From an uncultured Rhodobacterales bacterium (lineage in GTDB: Bacteria > Pseudomonadota > Alphaproteobacteria > Rhodobacterales > Rhodobacteraceae), in NCBI GenBank assembly GCA_937901055.1, contig CALCGO010000191.1, positions 1 through 6,814 on the forward strand: DNA of 6,814 nt, given 5' to 3'. Below, piece after piece: positions 5,606 through 6,814 of this stretch. Made by a program: the position numbers and the translations under genes. The notes under the pieces are model-generated. The model was not told the DNA's origin, did not search any database, and saw nothing but the letters and a program-made list of their open reading frames with translations. Position 1 is the first letter of the stretch; every line of letters begins with the position of its first letter.

Positions 5606-6814
5606 TTAGGAGGCCAACAGTTGCTTGTCGTTTTGGCCAATGATTGTTGCGGTGACAATCTGTCCGACTTCTTGGGGCGTGTCAAAGTGAACTTCGGTGA
5701 AAGCTTCGGTTCGGCCCATGTGGGCGTTTTCCATCAGGATGCTATGTTGCTTGCCGATTTGGGAGCGCAGATGGTTTTGCACGCGTACTTCACCCGCTTC
5801 GCGTAAGCGGGCGGCGCGTTCTTTGATAATCGCACCGTTAACGGCAGGCATCCGCGCGGCGGGCGTGCCTTCGCGGGCGGAATAGGGGAAGATGTGCAGC
5901 CAGGTCAGGCCGCAATCTTCGATCAGACGTAGGGAATTTTCGAACATCTCGTCGGTTTCTGTCGGGAAGCCTGCGATGATGTCGGCGCCGTAGATGATAT
6001 CGGGGCGGGCTTTGCGCATGTCTTCGCAGAACTGGATCGCATCCTCGCGATTGTGGCGGCGTTTCATGCGTTTGAGGATCATGTTGTCGCCAGCTTGCAG
6101 CGACAGGTGCAAGTGCGGCATCAGGCGGTGTTCGGAGGCAATGGCGTCTATCAGGGCTGGGTCAGCCTCGATTGAATCGATGGAACTGATACGCAGGCGG
6201 GGCAAGTCGGGGACGAGGCGCAGGATGCGTTGGACTAGGTCGCCCAGTTTTGGCCCTGCGGGCAAGTCTGCGCCCCAACTGGTCATATCGACGCCGGTTA
6301 GCACGATTTCGTTGAACCCTTTATCGACTAGGCGCTGGATTTGTTCGACCACTACGCCTGCTGGGACGGAGCGGGAATTACCGCGGCCATAGGGGATAAT
6401 GCAGAAGGTGCAGCGATGGTCGCAGCCGTTTTGGACTTGTACGTAAGCGCGAGCACGTGTGCCGAAGCCGTCGATCAGGTGGCCTGCAGTTTCGGTTGCG
6501 GCCATGATGTCGTTGACTTGGATTTTTTCGGTCTCACCGATGAAATTTGGTTTGGCGAGGCTGTTCCAAGTGTCGCCCTGCATTTTTTCGAGGTTACCGA
6601 GAACGAGGTCGACTTCGGGCATCTCCGCGAAAGTGGCGGGTTCGGTCTGCGCGGCGCAACCAGTTACGATCATGCGGGCGTCGGGGTTTTCACGGCGCAG
6701 TTTGCGGATACGTTGTTTGGCTGAACGGACGGCCTCGGATGTGACGGCGCAGGTGTTGATGACGATGGCGTCGTCTAGCCCAGCTTCGGAACCAAGCTCG
6801 CGCATGGCCTCGGT
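5606..6814 (-). CDS. mtaB: tRNA t6A37 methylthiotransferase MtaB, 5' end beyond window
   Basis: MtaB is a radical-SAM enzyme that adds a methylthio group to N6-threonylcarbamoyladenosine at position 37 of tRNAs reading ANN codons. The frame is open to the right edge. The first visible codons read T-E-A-M-R-E-L, continuing the family's N-terminal GCRLNxxETEAM segment, so the ATG at 6803-6805 is internal and roughly the first 20 residues are outside the window. Numbered from that Met, C19 (NTCAVT) and C50 (GCAAQ) are two of the three cysteines for the auxiliary [4Fe-4S] cluster of the N-terminal UPF0004 domain; the third lies off-window. The radical-SAM motif is C128-x3-C132-x2-C135 (GCDHRCTFC). 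HLHLSLQAGD (231-240) and the GADIIAGFPTET segment (273-284) are typical. A TRAM-like C-terminal domain covers about 345-397. It is the first visible gene of the leftward series. Confidence 0.95.
   Translation of the reverse strand, partial: TEAMRELGSEAGLDDAIVINTCAVTSEAVRSAKQRIRKLRRENPDARMIVTGCAAQTEPATFAEMPEVDLVLGNLEKMQGDTWNSLAKPNFIGETEKIQVNDIMAATETAGHLIDGFGTRARAYVQVQNGCDHRCTFCIIPYGRGNSRSVPAGVVVEQIQRLVDKGFNEIVLTGVDMTSWGADLPAGPKLGDLVQRILRLVPDLPRLRISSIDSIEADPALIDAIASEHRLMPHLHLSLQAGDNMILKRMKRRHNREDAIQFCEDMRKARPDIIYGADIIAGFPTETDEMFENSLRLIEDCGLTWLHIFPYSAREGTPAARMPAVNGAIIKERAARLREAGEVRVQNHLRSQIGKQHSILMENAHMGRTEAFTEVHFDTPQEVGQIVTATIIGQNDKQLLAS

Noticed and set aside
6803..6805. ATG taken as the true mtaB start
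   Set aside because: The upstream in-frame codons read T-E-A, which continue the family's conserved N-terminal segment, and the essential first cluster cysteine would be missing; the gene runs off the window.

Overview
The window looks like chromosomal DNA from an alphaproteobacterium, most likely a Rhodobacterales/roseobacter-type bacterium. This rests on moderately high GC, on the protein style of the formate dehydrogenase, MtaB and PaiB genes, and on the compact layout with a long leftward gene series. It is a judgement from reading, not a database result. No tRNA, rRNA, CRISPR array, insertion sequence or phage gene was seen.

Left block (about 1-1409): a divergent pair. A PspA/IM30-family coiled-coil protein runs leftward and a TetR-family repressor runs rightward. 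The 113 bases between their chosen starts hold three near-identical 13-base palindromes of form TGAACA-N-TGTTCA. One covers the likely -35 box of pspA, one sits at its likely transcription start, and one lies just ahead of the TetR start. The arrangement reads as an autoregulated TetR switch on a membrane-stress protein, in place of the sigma-54/PspF control known from enterobacteria.

Right block (1475-6814): four genes, all leftward, in transcription order mtaB (5' end outside the window), a PaiB-type FMN-binding protein, a glutathione S-transferase, and a large molybdenum formate dehydrogenase alpha subunit. Gaps are 14, 27 and 100 bases. The first three are probably co-transcribed; the formate dehydrogenase may be read through or may have its own weak promoter in the 100-base gap. 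The TetR gene and the formate dehydrogenase converge on a 65-base spacer.

The most notable points are the triple operator array and the formate dehydrogenase. The latter keeps the ligands for a [2Fe-2S] cluster, two ferredoxin-type [4Fe-4S] clusters, the Moco-proximal [4Fe-4S] cluster and the catalytic Cys-His pair. In the NuoG-like region, however, the His-Cys3 cluster motif reads H-x3-S-x2-S-x5-Q, so that cluster should be absent. No diaphorase subunit gene (FdsB/FdsG type) or fdhD lies next to it within the window. I found no clear evidence for an entirely new system; the rest is ordinary chromosomal content.
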